Assembly: GCF_001645185.1 (NCBI RefSeq)
Contig: NZ_LXTQ01000020.1
Location: 186,001-250,000, forward strand
DNA: 64,000 nucleotides
Reading direction: 5' to 3'
Source of the DNA: Methylobacillus sp. MM3
GTDB lineage: Bacteria; Pseudomonadota; Gammaproteobacteria; Burkholderiales; Methylophilaceae
A program made the translations under genes and the position numbers. The notes under the pieces are model-generated. The model was not told the DNA's origin and did not search any database. It saw only the letters and a program-made list of their open reading frames with translations. This document shows, in pieces, positions 27,895 through 37,759 of the stretch. Within the stretch, counting starts at the first letter, position 1; the number at the start of each line of letters is the position of its first letter.

Positions 27895-28542
27895 TTACAA
27901 AATGGCTGTTTTCTGGCCCGAAACCGCTACACGATAAGCCGAATCGGTGCCGGCTGGCGGATGGGGAAGCGCTTCGAAAGTAATTCCCGGCACTCCATTG
28001 CATTCTGTGCGAAATGCGCCCGTCACCAGGGTCTCGCCTGATTGCGCAAGATCTTCGCCGAGGCGGCTCGCGGCATTCACTTCTGCGCCGAATACGTCGG
28101 TGTCACCGATGCGCAGCATGCGTCCATAACCCAGGCCGATGCAAAGCAGCACCTTTTCTTCTTGCAGCCGGCTGAAGTTGTAGTCGCGTACCGTCTGCTG
28201 CATGGCAAGCGCACATTGCAGGCATTTATGCGCATTCCGGAAAACCGCCAGAAAGGAATCCCCTTCTACTTTCAGCACGAATCCATCGTGATTATCGATG
28301 ACGGGAATCAGGAGGCGTTCGGATTCGTAGATAGTCTGGAGAAAATGGATGATGCCGAACTCGGCCACACGTCGCGAAAACCCGGAAAGATCGGTAAACA
28401 TCACACACCAGTCCTCGCCGAACAAATCCCAGATACGCTCGTCAATCCGCTGCTTGTCGGCCCCCGGTTGCAGGCGCTCCTGTATCAGGCGCGTCAAGCG
28501 TTCTTCGGAGCGGCGGGTATTGAGCGGGTCGTGGCGGGCCAT
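27895..28542 (-). CDS. Class III adenylate/guanylate cyclase domain protein
   Basis: The 215-residue soluble protein is little more than one cyclase catalytic domain. The two metal Asp residues are in FTDLSGFSRR and VEGDSFLAVF, and the transition-state Asn and Arg are in GAEVNAASRLG, so it looks catalytically competent. A short helical N-terminus (about 1-40) is the only other region. The product (cAMP or cGMP) cannot be fixed from sequence. It stands alone after a 133-base gap from the entericidin gene. Confidence 0.78.
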   Translation of the reverse strand: MARHDPLNTRRSEERLTRLIQERLQPGADKQRIDERIWDLFGEDWCVMFTDLSGFSRRVAEFGIIHFLQTIYESERLLIPVIDNHDGFVLKVEGDSFLAVFRNAHKCLQCALAMQQTVRDYNFSRLQEEKVLLCIGLGYGRMLRIGDTDVFGAEVNAASRLGEDLAQSGETLVTGAFRTECNGVPGITFEALPHPPAGTDSAYRVAVSGQKTAIL

Positions 28543-28658
28543 GAAGCGTTCTCGTCTGGTTGGATAAGGGCAATAAGTAAATATTTACTACAGATTTTAG
28601 CGTAAAACTTTTCAGGATTGACTCACGCGAGAACTCGCCTTTGTCTAACGCTGAGTAA

Positions 28659-28690
28659 AAGAAAATGGCCGCAAAAGCGGCCGTTTTCTT
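28659..28690 (-). terminator. Intrinsic terminator of the MFS-ssb transcript
   Basis: On the minus strand AAGAAAACGGCCGC, loop TTTT and GCGGCCATTTTCTT form a long stem with one wobble pair, 26 bases after the ssb stop. A and T runs flank both sides, so it may also work in the other direction. Confidence 0.85.
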
Positions 28691-28716
28691 AATGATTCGA
28701 TTCTGGCAATGACTGG

Positions 28717-29205
28717 TCAGAACGGAATATCGTCCTCGAAGTCGTCGAAGCCGGATCCGCCGCCCGCTGGGCGGGGCGTGCCGCCGGAAGGCTGTTCGCG
28801 GGATGCCTGCTGGCGTGGCGGCGGAGACATATCGTCGCCGTCGTCCATCACTTCAAAGGCATTGCCGCCGCCTGTACGTCCGCCCAGCATTTGCATGCGG
28901 TCGGCGACCACTTCGGTAGTGTTGCGCTCGTGGCCTTCCTTGTCCGTCCATTTGCGGGTTTGCAGGCGGCCTTCGATGTAAACCGACGATCCCTTTTTCA
29001 GATATTGCCCTGCGATTTCCGCCTGCTTGCCGAACATCGAAATGCGATGCCATTCGGTACGTTCCTGGCGTTGGCCGCTCTTGTCCTTCCAGGTATCCGT
29101 GGTGGCGATGCTGAACGATGCCAGCGCATCGCCCGAAGGCATATAGCGCATTTCAGGATCGCGGCCCAGATTTCCGACCAGAATTACCTTGTTTACCGAT
29201 GCCAT
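28717..29205 (-). CDS. ssb: Single-stranded DNA-binding protein
   Basis: SSB coats single-stranded DNA in replication, repair and recombination. The 162 residues have the OB fold ([20 protein letters not shown] to about 110), a Gly/Pro/Gln-rich linker and the acidic tip DDFEDDIPF that recruits partner proteins. The ATG at 29205 after GGAAAGG is preferred over one six codons earlier. The uvrA-MFS-ssb neighbourhood appears conserved in betaproteobacteria. Confidence 0.96.
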   Translation of the reverse strand: MASVNKVILVGNLGRDPEMRYMPSGDALASFSIATTDTWKDKSGQRQERTEWHRISMFGKQAEIAGQYLKKGSSVYIEGRLQTRKWTDKEGHERNTTEVVADRMQMLGGRTGGGNAFEVMDDGDDMSPPPRQQASREQPSGGTPRPAGGGSGFDDFEDDIPF

Positions 29206-29206
29206 C

Positions 29207-30586
29207 TCAATTTTCCTTTCCAATTAATTGCAGCGCTGCTTCTTCATCCCACGCATGCATGTCCACCTTGAGCAGAGCCACGCCTTCATCCGCCAGCACC
29301 ACGGCTTCGCGTACGCCTTGCAGCCGCAGCAACTGGTCGGCGAGTTCCAGTCCTTCTTCGGCGGTCATTTCCGAAAGGTGGAACATGCGGCTTTTTACGG
29401 CGGGCGGCGCTTTCATGCTAACTGCGAAGGCCAGCCACAATGCGATCAGCACGCTGCAGAATATGAAAACCGCAGCATAGCCGTAGATGTGCGATAGCCA
29501 GCCGCCAACGGCTCCGCCGAGGAATATGCCCAGCGATTGCGAAGTATTATACACACCCATTGCCGTGCCTTTGGAAGCGGCGGGAGCCACCTTGGAGATT
29601 ATCGAAGGCAGGCTGGCTTCGAGAACGTTGAAGGCAATGAAGTAGGCTGTCAGCGAGGCGACTATGCCCCAGAACTGATTGATCGAGGATGCGAACAGCA
29701 ACTGCGCTCCGAACATCAATGCGATGGCAGCGACAAATATGTTTTTAAGCTTGGCTTTCTTTTCGCCATAGATGATCGCCGGCACCATGCATACGAAGGA
29801 AATGCCCATGATCGGCAGATAAACCTGCCAATGATGGTTGGCGTCGAGGCCGCCGCTTTTCATCAAGGCGAAAGGCACGACGACGAACATCGCCATCTGC
29901 GCCGCGTGCAGCGCGAAAATGCCGAAGTTGAGACGAAGTAGCTGGGTATTCCTGAGGACTTCCGACAGTTTTGACGCGGAGGCTTCCGCATCGGAATGGA
30001 AGCGGCTGATCTGCGGGTCGGGCACGACAAAGCGGACAACGAGCATGGCCAGCAAGGTCAGGATGCCGGTCAGCGCGAAAATTCCGGGGATGCCTATCCA
30101 TTGATTGAGGGCGGGGCCGGCCACCAGCGAGAAAGCGAAGGTGATACCGATGGTTCCGCCTATCATCGCCATTGCTTTGGTGCGATGCTCTTCCCGCGTC
30201 AGATCGGCAACCAGGGCCGTGACGGCGGCCGAAACCGCTCCCGCCCCCTGAATTGCGCGACCGACAATCGTCATCTCGATGGTTTGCGCCAGCGCCGCGA
30301 TGAGGCTGCCCAGGGCAAAGATTGCCAGTCCGAAATAAATCACGCGCTTGCGCCCGTAACGGTCGGACGCCATGCCGAACGGCAGCTGGAAAACGGCCTG
30401 CGTCAAGCCGTAAGCGCCAAGCGCGAGGCCGATCATCAGGTGACTGGGATTACCGGGCAGACCTTCGGCATAAATCGCGAAAATCGGCAGGATCAGGAAC
30501 ATTCCCAGCATGCGAAGGCCGTAAATGGAGGCCAGGCTCAGGCTTGCTCGCAGTTCGAGGGAGGTCATGCGTTCCGGGTTGGGCAT
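29207..30586 (-). CDS. MFS transporter, YajR-like with C-terminal soluble domain
   Basis: About twelve membrane helices span residues 10-390, with the MFS motif [13 protein letters not shown] between helices 2 and 3. A soluble tail of some 65 residues (about 395-459) follows, reminiscent of the ferredoxin-like YAM domain of E. coli YajR. The substrate is unknown and the direction is probably export. It lies one base before ssb and is divergent from uvrA. Confidence 0.85.
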   Translation of the reverse strand: MPNPERMTSLELRASLSLASIYGLRMLGMFLILPIFAIYAEGLPGNPSHLMIGLALGAYGLTQAVFQLPFGMASDRYGRKRVIYFGLAIFALGSLIAALAQTIEMTIVGRAIQGAGAVSAAVTALVADLTREEHRTKAMAMIGGTIGITFAFSLVAGPALNQWIGIPGIFALTGILTLLAMLVVRFVVPDPQISRFHSDAEASASKLSEVLRNTQLLRLNFGIFALHAAQMAMFVVVPFALMKSGGLDANHHWQVYLPIMGISFVCMVPAIIYGEKKAKLKNIFVAAIALMFGAQLLFASSINQFWGIVASLTAYFIAFNVLEASLPSIISKVAPAASKGTAMGVYNTSQSLGIFLGGAVGGWLSHIYGYAAVFIFCSVLIALWLAFAVSMKAPPAVKSRMFHLSEMTAEEGLELADQLLRLQGVREAVVLADEGVALLKVDMHAWDEEAALQLIGKEN

Positions 30587-30597
30587 TGGAAAAATGA

Positions 30598-30627
30598 TTG
30601 AGGTGACAGGTGAAAATTGCGTATATT
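30598..30627 (+). promoter_or_regulatory. Putative sigma-70 promoter of uvrA
   Basis: TTGAGG (30598-30603), 18 bases and TATATT (30622-30627) lie 28 bases before the uvrA ATG at 30655. I see no convincing LexA box (CTGT-N8-ACAG) between the two divergent genes. Confidence 0.4.
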
Positions 30628-30654
30628 AACAGGTTGACCCACTCTCGAGACAGC

Positions 30655-33480
30655 ATGGATACCATACGCATCCGCGGCGCGCGTACGCATAACCTTAAAA
30701 ACGTTTCGCTGGATCTGCCGCGCAACAAGATGATCGTGATCACCGGCCTTTCCGGCTCGGGTAAGTCCTCACTCGCCTTCGACACCTTATATGCCGAGGG
30801 ACAGCGTCGTTACGTGGAATCGCTTTCCGCCTATGCGCGACAATTCCTCGCGCGCATGGACAAGCCCGACGTCGACTTGATCGAAGGCCTCAGTCCCGCG
30901 ATTTCCATCGAACAGAAATCGACCTCGCACAATCCGCGCTCCACCGTCGGCACGGTCACCGAGATTCACGATTACCTGCGGCTGCTGTACGCCCGGGCCG
31001 GCGATCCGGAGTGCCCGGAGCACGGCATCAAGCTGGAGGCGCAGACCGTGTCGCAAATGGTCGATCACGTGCTGGCTCTGCCGGAAGACACCAAGCTGAT
31101 GATCCTCGCGCCTGTGGTTTCCAACCGCAAGGGCGAGCAGGTCGAACTGTTCGACGAAATGCGTGCGCAAGGTTTTGTTCGGGTGCGCGTCGACGGCGAG
31201 ATTTATGAGCTGGATGCCGTCCCCAAACTCGCCAAAACCACCAAGCACAACGTGGATGTGGTGGTGGACCGTCTCAAAGTGCGAGCGGATGTGAAACAGC
31301 GTCTGGCGGAATCATTCGAGACGGCATTGCGTCTTGCGGAGGGCCGCGCGCTGGCGCTGGAGATGGATACCGGGAAAGAACATCTCTTTTCGGCCAAATT
31401 CGCCTGTCCGCTGTGCAACTATTCGCTGGCCGAACTGGAGCCGCGTCTTTTCTCGTTCAACAACCCTATGGGCGCTTGCCCCAAGTGCGACGGTCTCGGG
31501 CAAATCAGTTTCTTCGACCCCAAGCGCGTAGTCGCTTTTCCGCATCTTTCGCTGGCGGCCGGTGCGATCAAGGGCTGGGACAGGCGCAATCAGTTTTATT
31601 TCCAGATGCTGCAAAGCCTGGCAGAGCATTACGGCTTCGATCTCGATACCACTTTCGAAAACCTGCCGCCGGAAATCCAGGAAATCGCATTGCACGGCAG
31701 CGGCAAGGAAAACATCTCTTTCCGCTACATGAACGAACGCGGCGGTTTTTATCTGAAGAGCCATCCATTCGAAGGCATCCTGCACAACCTCGAACGCCGC
31801 TACCGCGAAACCGATTCGGTGATGGTGCGCGAGGAACTTGCCAAGTATCTGAACGGCTGCCCTTGCCCCGAGTGCGGCGGCACGCGCTTGCGCAAGGAAG
31901 CGCGCCACGTGCGCGTCGGCGGCAGCAATATCCACCAGATTTGCGAAATGCCGTTGCGGCAAACGTTAAGTTTCTTTGAGGCGCTCAGGCTGAGCGGGCA
32001 GAAACTGGCCATCGCCGACAAGATCGTGCACGAAATCAGCAGCCGTTTGCGCTTCCTGACCAACGTGGGGCTGGATTACCTGTCATTGTCGCGCTCGGCG
32101 GAAACGCTGTCGGGCGGCGAGGCGCAGCGCATCCGTCTTGCCAGCCAGATCGGCTCCGGCCTGACCGGTGTGATGTATGTGCTGGACGAGCCCTCTATCG
32201 GCCTGCATCAACGCGACAATGATCGTCTATTGGAAACCCTGTTCCGTCTGCGTGATATCGGCAACAGCGTGATCGTTGTCGAACACGACCAGGATGCAAT
32301 CCTGTCTGCCGATTATGTGGTGGATATCGGCCCCGGCGCGGGCGAGCATGGCGGCAGGATCATCGCCGAAGGCACGCCCGAAGAAATCAAGAGCAATCCT
32401 GATTCGCTGACGGGACAATACCTGAGCGGACGCAAATCCATCGAGGTGCCGAAAAAGCGTCACGGGCCCGACCCCAAGCGCATGCTCAGGCTCTCGCAGG
32501 CCGAAGGCAATAACCTCAAAAAAGTGACGCTTGATCTGCCGGTCGGCCTGCTGACCTGCGTCACTGGCGTTTCCGGCTCAGGCAAATCCACGCTGGTTAA
32601 CGATACGCTGTACCGCGTTGTCGCGCGTCATCTGTACGGCAGTTCCACTGAGCCCGCCCAGTACGAAGCCATCGAGGGACTGGAATTCTTCGACAAGGTA
32701 GTCGATGTGGACCAGAGTCCCATCGGCCGTACGCCGCGATCCAATCCGGCAACCTATACCGGGCTTTTCACGCCCATCCGCGAGCTGTTCGCCGGCGTGC
32801 CGGAATCGCGCGCGCGCGGCTACGGGCCGGGCCGATATTCCTTCAACGTCAAGGGCGGCCGGTGCGAAGCGTGCCAGGGAGATGGCGTGATCCGGGTGGA
32901 AATGCACTTCCTGCCGGATATCTACGTGCCATGCGACGTATGCAAGGGCCACCGCTACAACCGCGAAACGCTGGAAATTCACTACAAGGGCAAGAATATC
33001 CACGAAGTGCTGGAAATGACCGTGGAGCAGGCCAACGAATTTTTCCATGCGGTGCCGGTGGTACAACGGAAGCTGCAAACGCTGCTCGATGTCGGCCTGG
33101 GATACATCACGCTCGGGCAATCCGCGACCACGCTGTCCGGCGGCGAGGCGCAGCGCGTCAAGCTGGCGCTGGAGCTTTCCAAGCGCGATACCGGCCGCAC
33201 GTTGTACATTCTCGACGAGCCGACCACCGGTCTGCATTTCGCCGACATCCAGCTGCTGCTTAACGTGCTGCATCGCCTGCGCGATCACGGTAATACCGTC
33301 GTGGTCATCGAGCACAACCTGGACGTCATCAAGACAGCCGACTGGCTGGTGGATATGGGGCCCGAAGGCGGAGATGGCGGCGGCACCATTGTGGCCGAAG
33401 GTTCGCCGGAAGCTGTGGCGGCGTCACCGCGTAGCCATACCGGAAAATACCTCAAGCCGATGCTGTGCTCGCCTAACTAA
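30655..33480 (+). CDS. uvrA: Excinuclease ABC subunit A
   Basis: UvrA recognises DNA damage and loads UvrB in nucleotide excision repair. The 941 residues contain two ABC ATPase modules with Walker [11 protein letters not shown] (about 30-39) and GVSGSGKST (about 638-646), two LSGGEAQR signatures, and zinc modules with CxxC pairs (CPLCNY, CPKCDG; CEACQG, CDVCKG). The ATG at 30655 ([16 protein letters not shown]) is the conserved start. A GTG 15 codons earlier is rejected. Confidence 0.97.
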   Translation: MDTIRIRGARTHNLKNVSLDLPRNKMIVITGLSGSGKSSLAFDTLYAEGQRRYVESLSAYARQFLARMDKPDVDLIEGLSPAISIEQKSTSHNPRSTVGTVTEIHDYLRLLYARAGDPECPEHGIKLEAQTVSQMVDHVLALPEDTKLMILAPVVSNRKGEQVELFDEMRAQGFVRVRVDGEIYELDAVPKLAKTTKHNVDVVVDRLKVRADVKQRLAESFETALRLAEGRALALEMDTGKEHLFSAKFACPLCNYSLAELEPRLFSFNNPMGACPKCDGLGQISFFDPKRVVAFPHLSLAAGAIKGWDRRNQFYFQMLQSLAEHYGFDLDTTFENLPPEIQEIALHGSGKENISFRYMNERGGFYLKSHPFEGILHNLERRYRETDSVMVREELAKYLNGCPCPECGGTRLRKEARHVRVGGSNIHQICEMPLRQTLSFFEALRLSGQKLAIADKIVHEISSRLRFLTNVGLDYLSLSRSAETLSGGEAQRIRLASQIGSGLTGVMYVLDEPSIGLHQRDNDRLLETLFRLRDIGNSVIVVEHDQDAILSADYVVDIGPGAGEHGGRIIAEGTPEEIKSNPDSLTGQYLSGRKSIEVPKKRHGPDPKRMLRLSQAEGNNLKKVTLDLPVGLLTCVTGVSGSGKSTLVNDTLYRVVARHLYGSSTEPAQYEAIEGLEFFDKVVDVDQSPIGRTPRSNPATYTGLFTPIRELFAGVPESRARGYGPGRYSFNVKGGRCEACQGDGVIRVEMHFLPDIYVPCDVCKGHRYNRETLEIHYKGKNIHEVLEMTVEQANEFFHAVPVVQRKLQTLLDVGLGYITLGQSATTLSGGEAQRVKLALELSKRDTGRTLYILDEPTTGLHFADIQLLLNVLHRLRDHGNTVVVIEHNLDVIKTADWLVDMGPEGGDGGGTIVAEGSPEAVAASPRSHTGKYLKPMLCSPN

Positions 33481-34173
33481 TCAGGGAAGCGCCGCCAGAC
33501 GCATTCTGGCGGCAATGGTGGCGGTTCTGCGGGCAAGCCCGCGCGCATTGCGATGGTCATCGTAATAGCGCGGATTGGGGATCATGGCCGCCAGCCTGGC
33601 GGATTGCCACGCACTCAGACTGGCAGCGCCCGCGCCGTAGTAATGACGTGCAGCGGCTTCGGCGCCGAATACGCCGTTTCCCCACTCGATCACATTGAGA
33701 TAGATTTCCAGAATGCGGCGCTTGCTCATCATTTTTTCGAGCATCAGCGTAATCACGGCTTCCTGCAATTTGCGCCAGGGCGTACGCTGGGTGGAAAGAA
33801 ACAGGTTTTTTGCGAGCTGCTGGCTGATGGTGGAGCCGCCGGCGACGACGCGGCCTTTCTTCAGGTTTTTCTCATACGCTTTCTGGATGCCATCCCAATC
33901 GAAGCCCTCGTGCACCACGAACTTTGAATCCTCGGCCACGACAACCGCGCGCTTGAGGTTGTTGGAAATCCGCTTGTACGGTACCCATTTATGGCGCAGC
34001 TTCGCTTCAGGATTTTTTTCCTGCATGAGTCCCAGGCGGTCATTCATGAAAGCACTGGAACCGGGATTGTGATTGACCCACCAGCAGATGTGCAAAAAGA
34101 TCCATAGCTGATAGACCAGCACAAGAACAACGAGCGCAAGCAGCCCGCGCCAAAGGAATCCGCGCCAACGCAT
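33481..34173 (-). CDS. mtgA: Monofunctional biosynthetic peptidoglycan transglycosylase
   Basis: MtgA polymerises lipid II without cross-linking. The 230-residue protein has one N-terminal membrane helix (about 7-27) and a GT51 domain with VAEDSKFVVHEGFDWD (about 79-94), GGSTISQQLAKNLFLS (about 112-127) and KRRILEIYLNVIEWGNGVFG (about 151-170). The ATG at 34173 gives the usual length; the longer open frame would overlap aroE. It lies seven bases after aroE and abuts uvrA end to end. Confidence 0.94.
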   Translation of the reverse strand: MRWRGFLWRGLLALVVLVLVYQLWIFLHICWWVNHNPGSSAFMNDRLGLMQEKNPEAKLRHKWVPYKRISNNLKRAVVVAEDSKFVVHEGFDWDGIQKAYEKNLKKGRVVAGGSTISQQLAKNLFLSTQRTPWRKLQEAVITLMLEKMMSKRRILEIYLNVIEWGNGVFGAEAAARHYYGAGAASLSAWQSARLAAMIPNPRYYDDHRNARGLARRTATIAARMRLAALP

Positions 34174-34180
34174 ATCGGGT

Positions 34181-34996
34181 TTACTGACGCAATTTTTCGA
34201 TGACGGGACGCGTATCGGGACGAACGTCGCGCCAGAGGTAGAACGATTCCGCCGCCTGCTCCACCAACATGCCAAGACCGTCGGCGACCTGGGCACCCTC
34301 CCGCCGCGCGAATTGCATGAAAGGCGTTTCGCGGCCGTACATCATGTCATAAGCCAGCGCGTCGGCCGCAAAAATGCCGGGAGGTATAGGCAGGGCGCTA
34401 TCGGTCAGCCCGGCCGAGGTGGCGTTGATGATGATGTCGAAGGATAGTCCGGCCAGGGATTCGTAAGTCTGGGCCGAGACCGTGCGGCTGAGTACGTCGC
34501 GCTGCTCGACCTTGCGTTGCATTTCCAGCGCGCGATCCACTGTGCGGTTGGCGATGACGAGCAGAGCCGGATCCTGATCCAGTAAAGGATAAAGAACACC
34601 CTGGGCCGCACCACCGGCCCCCAGTAACAGAATGCGTTTTCTTTCAATGGCGATGCCGAGGTTGTTCTGGATGTCGCGCACCAGTCCGGCTCCGTCGGTA
34701 TTGTCGCCTATGATGCGGTCTTGCTCGAATTTGAGAGTATTGACCGCTTCGGCGTACCTGGCACGCGAAGTCAGTGTGGTCGTCAGCTGAAAAGCCTCCA
34801 GCTTGAAAGGCACTGTGACATTGAGGCCCTTGCCGCCTTCATCGCGGAAACGCAGTACCGTTTCACGAAAGGCATCCAGCGGGGAGAGAATTCGCCCGTA
34901 CTCGATTCCCTGTCCGGTCTGCCGTGCGAATTCACCGTGGATCACAGGCGATTTGCTGTGCTCCACGGGGTTGCCGATAACAGCGTAACGGTCCAT
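34181..34996 (-). CDS. aroE: Shikimate dehydrogenase (NADP)
   Basis: AroE reduces 3-dehydroshikimate to shikimate. The 271 residues show NPVEHSKSPVIH (about 8-19) with the substrate-binding serines, NVTVPFK (about 59-65) with catalytic Lys, DNTDG (about 99-103), the dinucleotide loop LLGAGGAAQG (about 125-134) and NATSAG (about 192-197). It is the second shikimate-pathway locus in the window, apart from aroK-aroB. It is the middle gene of rhodanese-aroE-mtgA with gaps of 5 and 7 bases. Confidence 0.96.
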   Translation of the reverse strand: MDRYAVIGNPVEHSKSPVIHGEFARQTGQGIEYGRILSPLDAFRETVLRFRDEGGKGLNVTVPFKLEAFQLTTTLTSRARYAEAVNTLKFEQDRIIGDNTDGAGLVRDIQNNLGIAIERKRILLLGAGGAAQGVLYPLLDQDPALLVIANRTVDRALEMQRKVEQRDVLSRTVSAQTYESLAGLSFDIIINATSAGLTDSALPIPPGIFAADALAYDMMYGRETPFMQFARREGAQVADGLGMLVEQAAESFYLWRDVRPDTRPVIEKLRQ

Positions 34997-35001
34997 CGCC
35001 G

Positions 35002-35454
35002 TCAGTTGCTCCAGGGTAGCCCGGCCATTTTCCAGCCGTTGATTTTCCCGCGCTGTCCGCTTGCTGCGTCGGTAGCGCCTTCGAAACCTTCCAGCACGTT
35101 GTAGCAGTTGGTGTATCCCATTTGCGTGGCTGCGGCGGCGGCATTGTGTGAACGGCCGCCAGTACGGCAGATGAACATCACGATTGCTTCACGATCGACT
35201 TGCTGGCTGAGTTGGGCGAGAAAGTCGGGATTGGGACGCATATCGGGGTAAAACGCCCATTCGATATGCGCTGCCCCCGGAATGCGGCCAACCAGTTCGA
35301 GTTCAGGGCGGGTGCGAACATCGACCAGTCGTGCTGTCTGCACTTCATCGCGGACTTGTTGCGCTTCGGATGGCGTCAGGCAACCGGCGTAAGACAAATG
35401 GTTTTCGCGTGCGCGTTGTTGAGCAGTGTTTAAAATGTCATTGAGCGTTCCCAT
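35002..35454 (-). CDS. Rhodanese-like sulfurtransferase
   Basis: A single rhodanese domain fills the 150 residues. The active loop CRTGGRS (about 104-110) has the nucleophilic Cys, and VDVRTRPELELVGRIPGAAHI (about 44-64) is split here as VDVRTRPE and RIPGAAHI, the CH2A/CH2B-type motifs. It can move sulfane sulfur, but the partner is unknown. The start at 35454 has GGAGGG upstream (GAGGGTTTCTC on the minus strand). It leads the aroE-mtgA run. Confidence 0.85.
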   Translation of the reverse strand: MGTLNDILNTAQQRARENHLSYAGCLTPSEAQQVRDEVQTARLVDVRTRPELELVGRIPGAAHIEWAFYPDMRPNPDFLAQLSQQVDREAIVMFICRTGGRSHNAAAAATQMGYTNCYNVLEGFEGATDAASGQRGKINGWKMAGLPWSN

Positions 35455-35510
35455 GAGAAACCCTCCGTAGAAATATTCTAATTATAAAGCCTTTTGGAAA
35501 AGGATGTGAT

Positions 35511-35527
35511 TGCACCGATTTGGTGCA
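35511..35527. promoter_or_regulatory. NtrC binding site 1 upstream of glnA
   Basis: TGCACCGATTTGGTGCA is a perfect 17-bp palindrome (TGCACC-N5-GGTGCA) matching the enterobacterial NtrC consensus. Its centre (35519) is about 126 bases upstream of the predicted sigma-54 start point. Confidence 0.85.
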
Positions 35528-35541
35528 TTTGAATATTCGGG

Positions 35542-35558
35542 CGCACATTCGTGGTGCG
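35542..35558. promoter_or_regulatory. NtrC binding site 2 upstream of glnA
   Basis: CGCACATTCGTGGTGCG keeps the GCAC-N7-GTGC core. Its centre (35550) is 31 bases, close to three helical turns, from site 1, so both dimers would sit on one face of the DNA, as at E. coli glnAp2. Confidence 0.8.
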
Positions 35559-35618
35559 CTGAATTTTGATTCTCTTTTCTAACCTTATGTGTGAAAATAA
35601 GAATTTACTTTTGATTAA

Positions 35619-35634
35619 TGGCACGCTTAATGCT
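35619..35634 (+). promoter_or_regulatory. Sigma-54 promoter of glnA
   Basis: TGGCACGCTTAATGCT has GG (35620-35621) and GC (35632-35633) 12 bases apart, as required for RpoN. Transcription should start near 35645, leaving a leader of about 48 bases before the glnA ATG. Confidence 0.88.
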
Positions 35635-35692
35635 TAACAAGCGTGTCTAATTTTTTGTTTAATTGTAGAGCTTTATATTTAGGGAGATTGAG

Positions 35693-37102
35693 ATGGCGGT
35701 CGCCGATGTAATGAAAATGGTGAAAGAAAACGAAATCAAGTTCGTTGATTTCCGTTTCACCGACACCCGTGGCAAGGAACAGCACGTTTCCGTGCCGGTA
35801 TCTGCATTCAATGAAGAGAAGTTCACCGAAGGCCACGCTTTCGACGGCTCTTCCATTGCTGGCTGGAAGGGCATTCAAGCTTCCGACATGCTGCTGATGC
35901 CGGATCCGGATACCGCGAATATCGATCCGTTCATGGACGAACCGACCCTGCTTCTGAGCTGCGACGTGATCGAACCGTCCGAAGGCAAGGGCTACGACCG
36001 TTGTCCCCGCTCCATCGCCAAGCGCGCTGAAGCTTACCTGAAGTCTTCCGGAATCGGCGATACCGCTTACTTCGGTCCGGAACCCGAATTCTTCATTTTC
36101 GACTCCGTGAACTGGCAAGTCGATATGTCCGGCAGCATGTGCAAGATCCACTCCGAAGAAGCCGCATGGGTTTCCGGCGAGAAGTTCGAAGGCGGCAACA
36201 TCGGCCACCGTCCGACCGTCAAGGGCGGCTATTTCCCTGTTCCACCGGTCGACTCCTTCCAGGACGTGCGCTCCGCAATGTGCCTGGCTCTGGAAGAAAT
36301 GGGCGTGCCCGTTGAAGTCCACCACCACGAAGTCGCCACTGCGGGCCAGAACGAAATCGGTACCATGTTCTCCTCGCTGACCAAGCGCGCAGACTGGACG
36401 CAAATCCTGAAGTATGTGGTACACAACGTTGCGCACCAGTACGGCAAGACTGCCACCTTCATGCCCAAGCCCATCGTCGGCGACAACGGTTCCGGCATGC
36501 ACGTGCACCAGTCCATCTGGAAGGATGGCAAAAACCTGTTCGCAGGCAACGGCTACGCAGGTCTGTCCGAATTCGCGCTGTACTACATCGGCGGCATCAT
36601 CAAGCACGCTCGCGCGCTGAACGCGATCACCAATCCGTTGACCAACTCCTACAAGCGCTTGGTCCCGGGCTTCGAAGCTCCGGTGAAGCTGGCTTATTCC
36701 GCCCGCAACCGCTCTGCTTCCATCCGCGTTCCGTACGTGCAATCCGACAAGGCTCGTCGTATCGAAGTGCGCTTCCCGGATCCGGGTGCTAACCCGTACC
36801 TGGCCTTCACCGCACTGATGATGGCTGGTCTCGATGGCGTTCAGAACAAGATTCATCCTGGCGATCCTGCAGACAAGAACCTGTACGACCTGCCGCCGGA
36901 AGAAGATGCCAAGATCCCAACCGTGTGCTCCAGCCTGGAACAGGCTCTGGAATACCTGGATAATGATCGCGAGTTCCTGACCCGCGGTGGCGTGTTCTCC
37001 AATGACATGATCGATGCCTACATTGACCTGAAGATGGAAGAAGTCACCAAGTTCCGCATGACGACTCACCCGATCGAATTCGAGATGTACTACTCGATCT
37101 AA
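35693..37102 (+). CDS. glnA: Glutamine synthetase, type I
   Basis: GlnA assimilates ammonia into glutamine. The 469 residues match the dodecameric GSI-beta class. [11 protein letters not shown] (about 50-60), [10 protein letters not shown] (about 128-137), [10 protein letters not shown] (about 264-273) and the adenylylation loop NLYDLPPEE (Tyr about 398) are visible, the last implying GlnE control. AGGGAG precedes the ATG. Transcription appears to be driven by sigma-54 and NtrC, whose gene lies 1.8 kb downstream. Confidence 0.97.
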   Translation: MAVADVMKMVKENEIKFVDFRFTDTRGKEQHVSVPVSAFNEEKFTEGHAFDGSSIAGWKGIQASDMLLMPDPDTANIDPFMDEPTLLLSCDVIEPSEGKGYDRCPRSIAKRAEAYLKSSGIGDTAYFGPEPEFFIFDSVNWQVDMSGSMCKIHSEEAAWVSGEKFEGGNIGHRPTVKGGYFPVPPVDSFQDVRSAMCLALEEMGVPVEVHHHEVATAGQNEIGTMFSSLTKRADWTQILKYVVHNVAHQYGKTATFMPKPIVGDNGSGMHVHQSIWKDGKNLFAGNGYAGLSEFALYYIGGIIKHARALNAITNPLTNSYKRLVPGFEAPVKLAYSARNRSASIRVPYVQSDKARRIEVRFPDPGANPYLAFTALMMAGLDGVQNKIHPGDPADKNLYDLPPEEDAKIPTVCSSLEQALEYLDNDREFLTRGGVFSNDMIDAYIDLKMEEVTKFRMTTHPIEFEMYYSI

Positions 37103-37121
37103 GACGTTCAGAGGCTTGACG

Positions 37122-37148
37122 AAAAAGGCGGGGAAACTCGCCTTTTTT
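37122..37148 (+). terminator. Intrinsic terminator after glnA
   Basis: AAAAAGGCG (37122-37130), an eight-base loop and CGCC followed by six T form a hairpin 20 bases after the glnA stop. It separates glnA from ntrBC, though read-through is possible. Confidence 0.8.
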
Positions 37149-37223
37149 GTTGCCCGCAACCCGTCAACTAAACCGGGATTCCATGCGTTGCCTAGGGATT
37201 GCAACTGAACTACACTGCAAGCC

Positions 37224-37712
37224 ATGAAAAAGTTAATCTGCTTACTCTTGGGTCTGGGCGTGCACTTCTCCGCCGGCGCCGAAATCTACAAACATATCGA
37301 TGCCGACGGAAAAGTCACTTATTCCAATATTCCGATGAAAGGCGCGAGCAAGCTCGATATCGAGCCTCCGGCGACGAGCGGCAGCGCACCGGCCAAGAGC
37401 ACCAAAACGCCTACCCCTGCCAATTTTCCGCGGGTGGAAAAATCCGAGCAGAAACAGCGGGACGAAAAACGTCGGCAGATTCTGCAAGAAGAGCTGGCGA
37501 ACGAGCGCCTGGCGCTGGAGGAGGCCAAAAAAGCTCAGGCGGAAGGCGAGGCCGACCCCGAAGTGTTCAAGGTCAAGGGCAAGGACGGCAAGACCGTGAC
37601 GCGTCGCAATGTGGCCAAGTTCCAGGAGAAAATGGAAAGACTGCAGGAAAATGTTTCCTTGCACGAAAAAAACATCGAACTGCTTGAAAAAGAACTCTCG
37701 TCACTCAAGTAA
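37224..37712 (+). CDS. DUF4124 domain protein, exported
   Basis: A signal peptide (about 1-18) precedes a DUF4124 domain with IYKHIDADGKVTYSNIP (about 21-37). A Pro/Thr-rich linker and a long charged coiled coil (about 75-162, with QRDEKRRQILQEELANERL) follow. Function is unknown; the family is common in gamma- and betaproteobacteria. It lies between glnA and ntrB. Whether it belongs to nitrogen control is not shown. Confidence 0.8.
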   Translation: MKKLICLLLGLGVHFSAGAEIYKHIDADGKVTYSNIPMKGASKLDIEPPATSGSAPAKSTKTPTPANFPRVEKSEQKQRDEKRRQILQEELANERLALEEAKKAQAEGEADPEVFKVKGKDGKTVTRRNVAKFQEKMERLQENVSLHEKNIELLEKELSSLK

Positions 37713-37759
37713 CATGACCTCATCGCTTTCTGGCCTGGCTTTTGCTTAACCGGAAAGCG

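Noticed and set aside
30587..30654. Possible LexA box before uvrA
   Set aside because: ACAG and TGAC elements occur, but no CTGT-N8-ACAG arrangement is present.
33491..33513. Perfect nine-pair hairpin GCCGCCAGA / TCTGGCGGC at the uvrA-mtgA junction
   Set aside because: It lies within the mtgA coding end and has no T run on either strand, so I do not call it a terminator.
35627..37225. Open frame of 532 codons on the minus strand, opposite glnA
   Set aside because: Strong codon bias of glnA makes the complement open. It also crosses the sigma-54 promoter and the glnA terminator.
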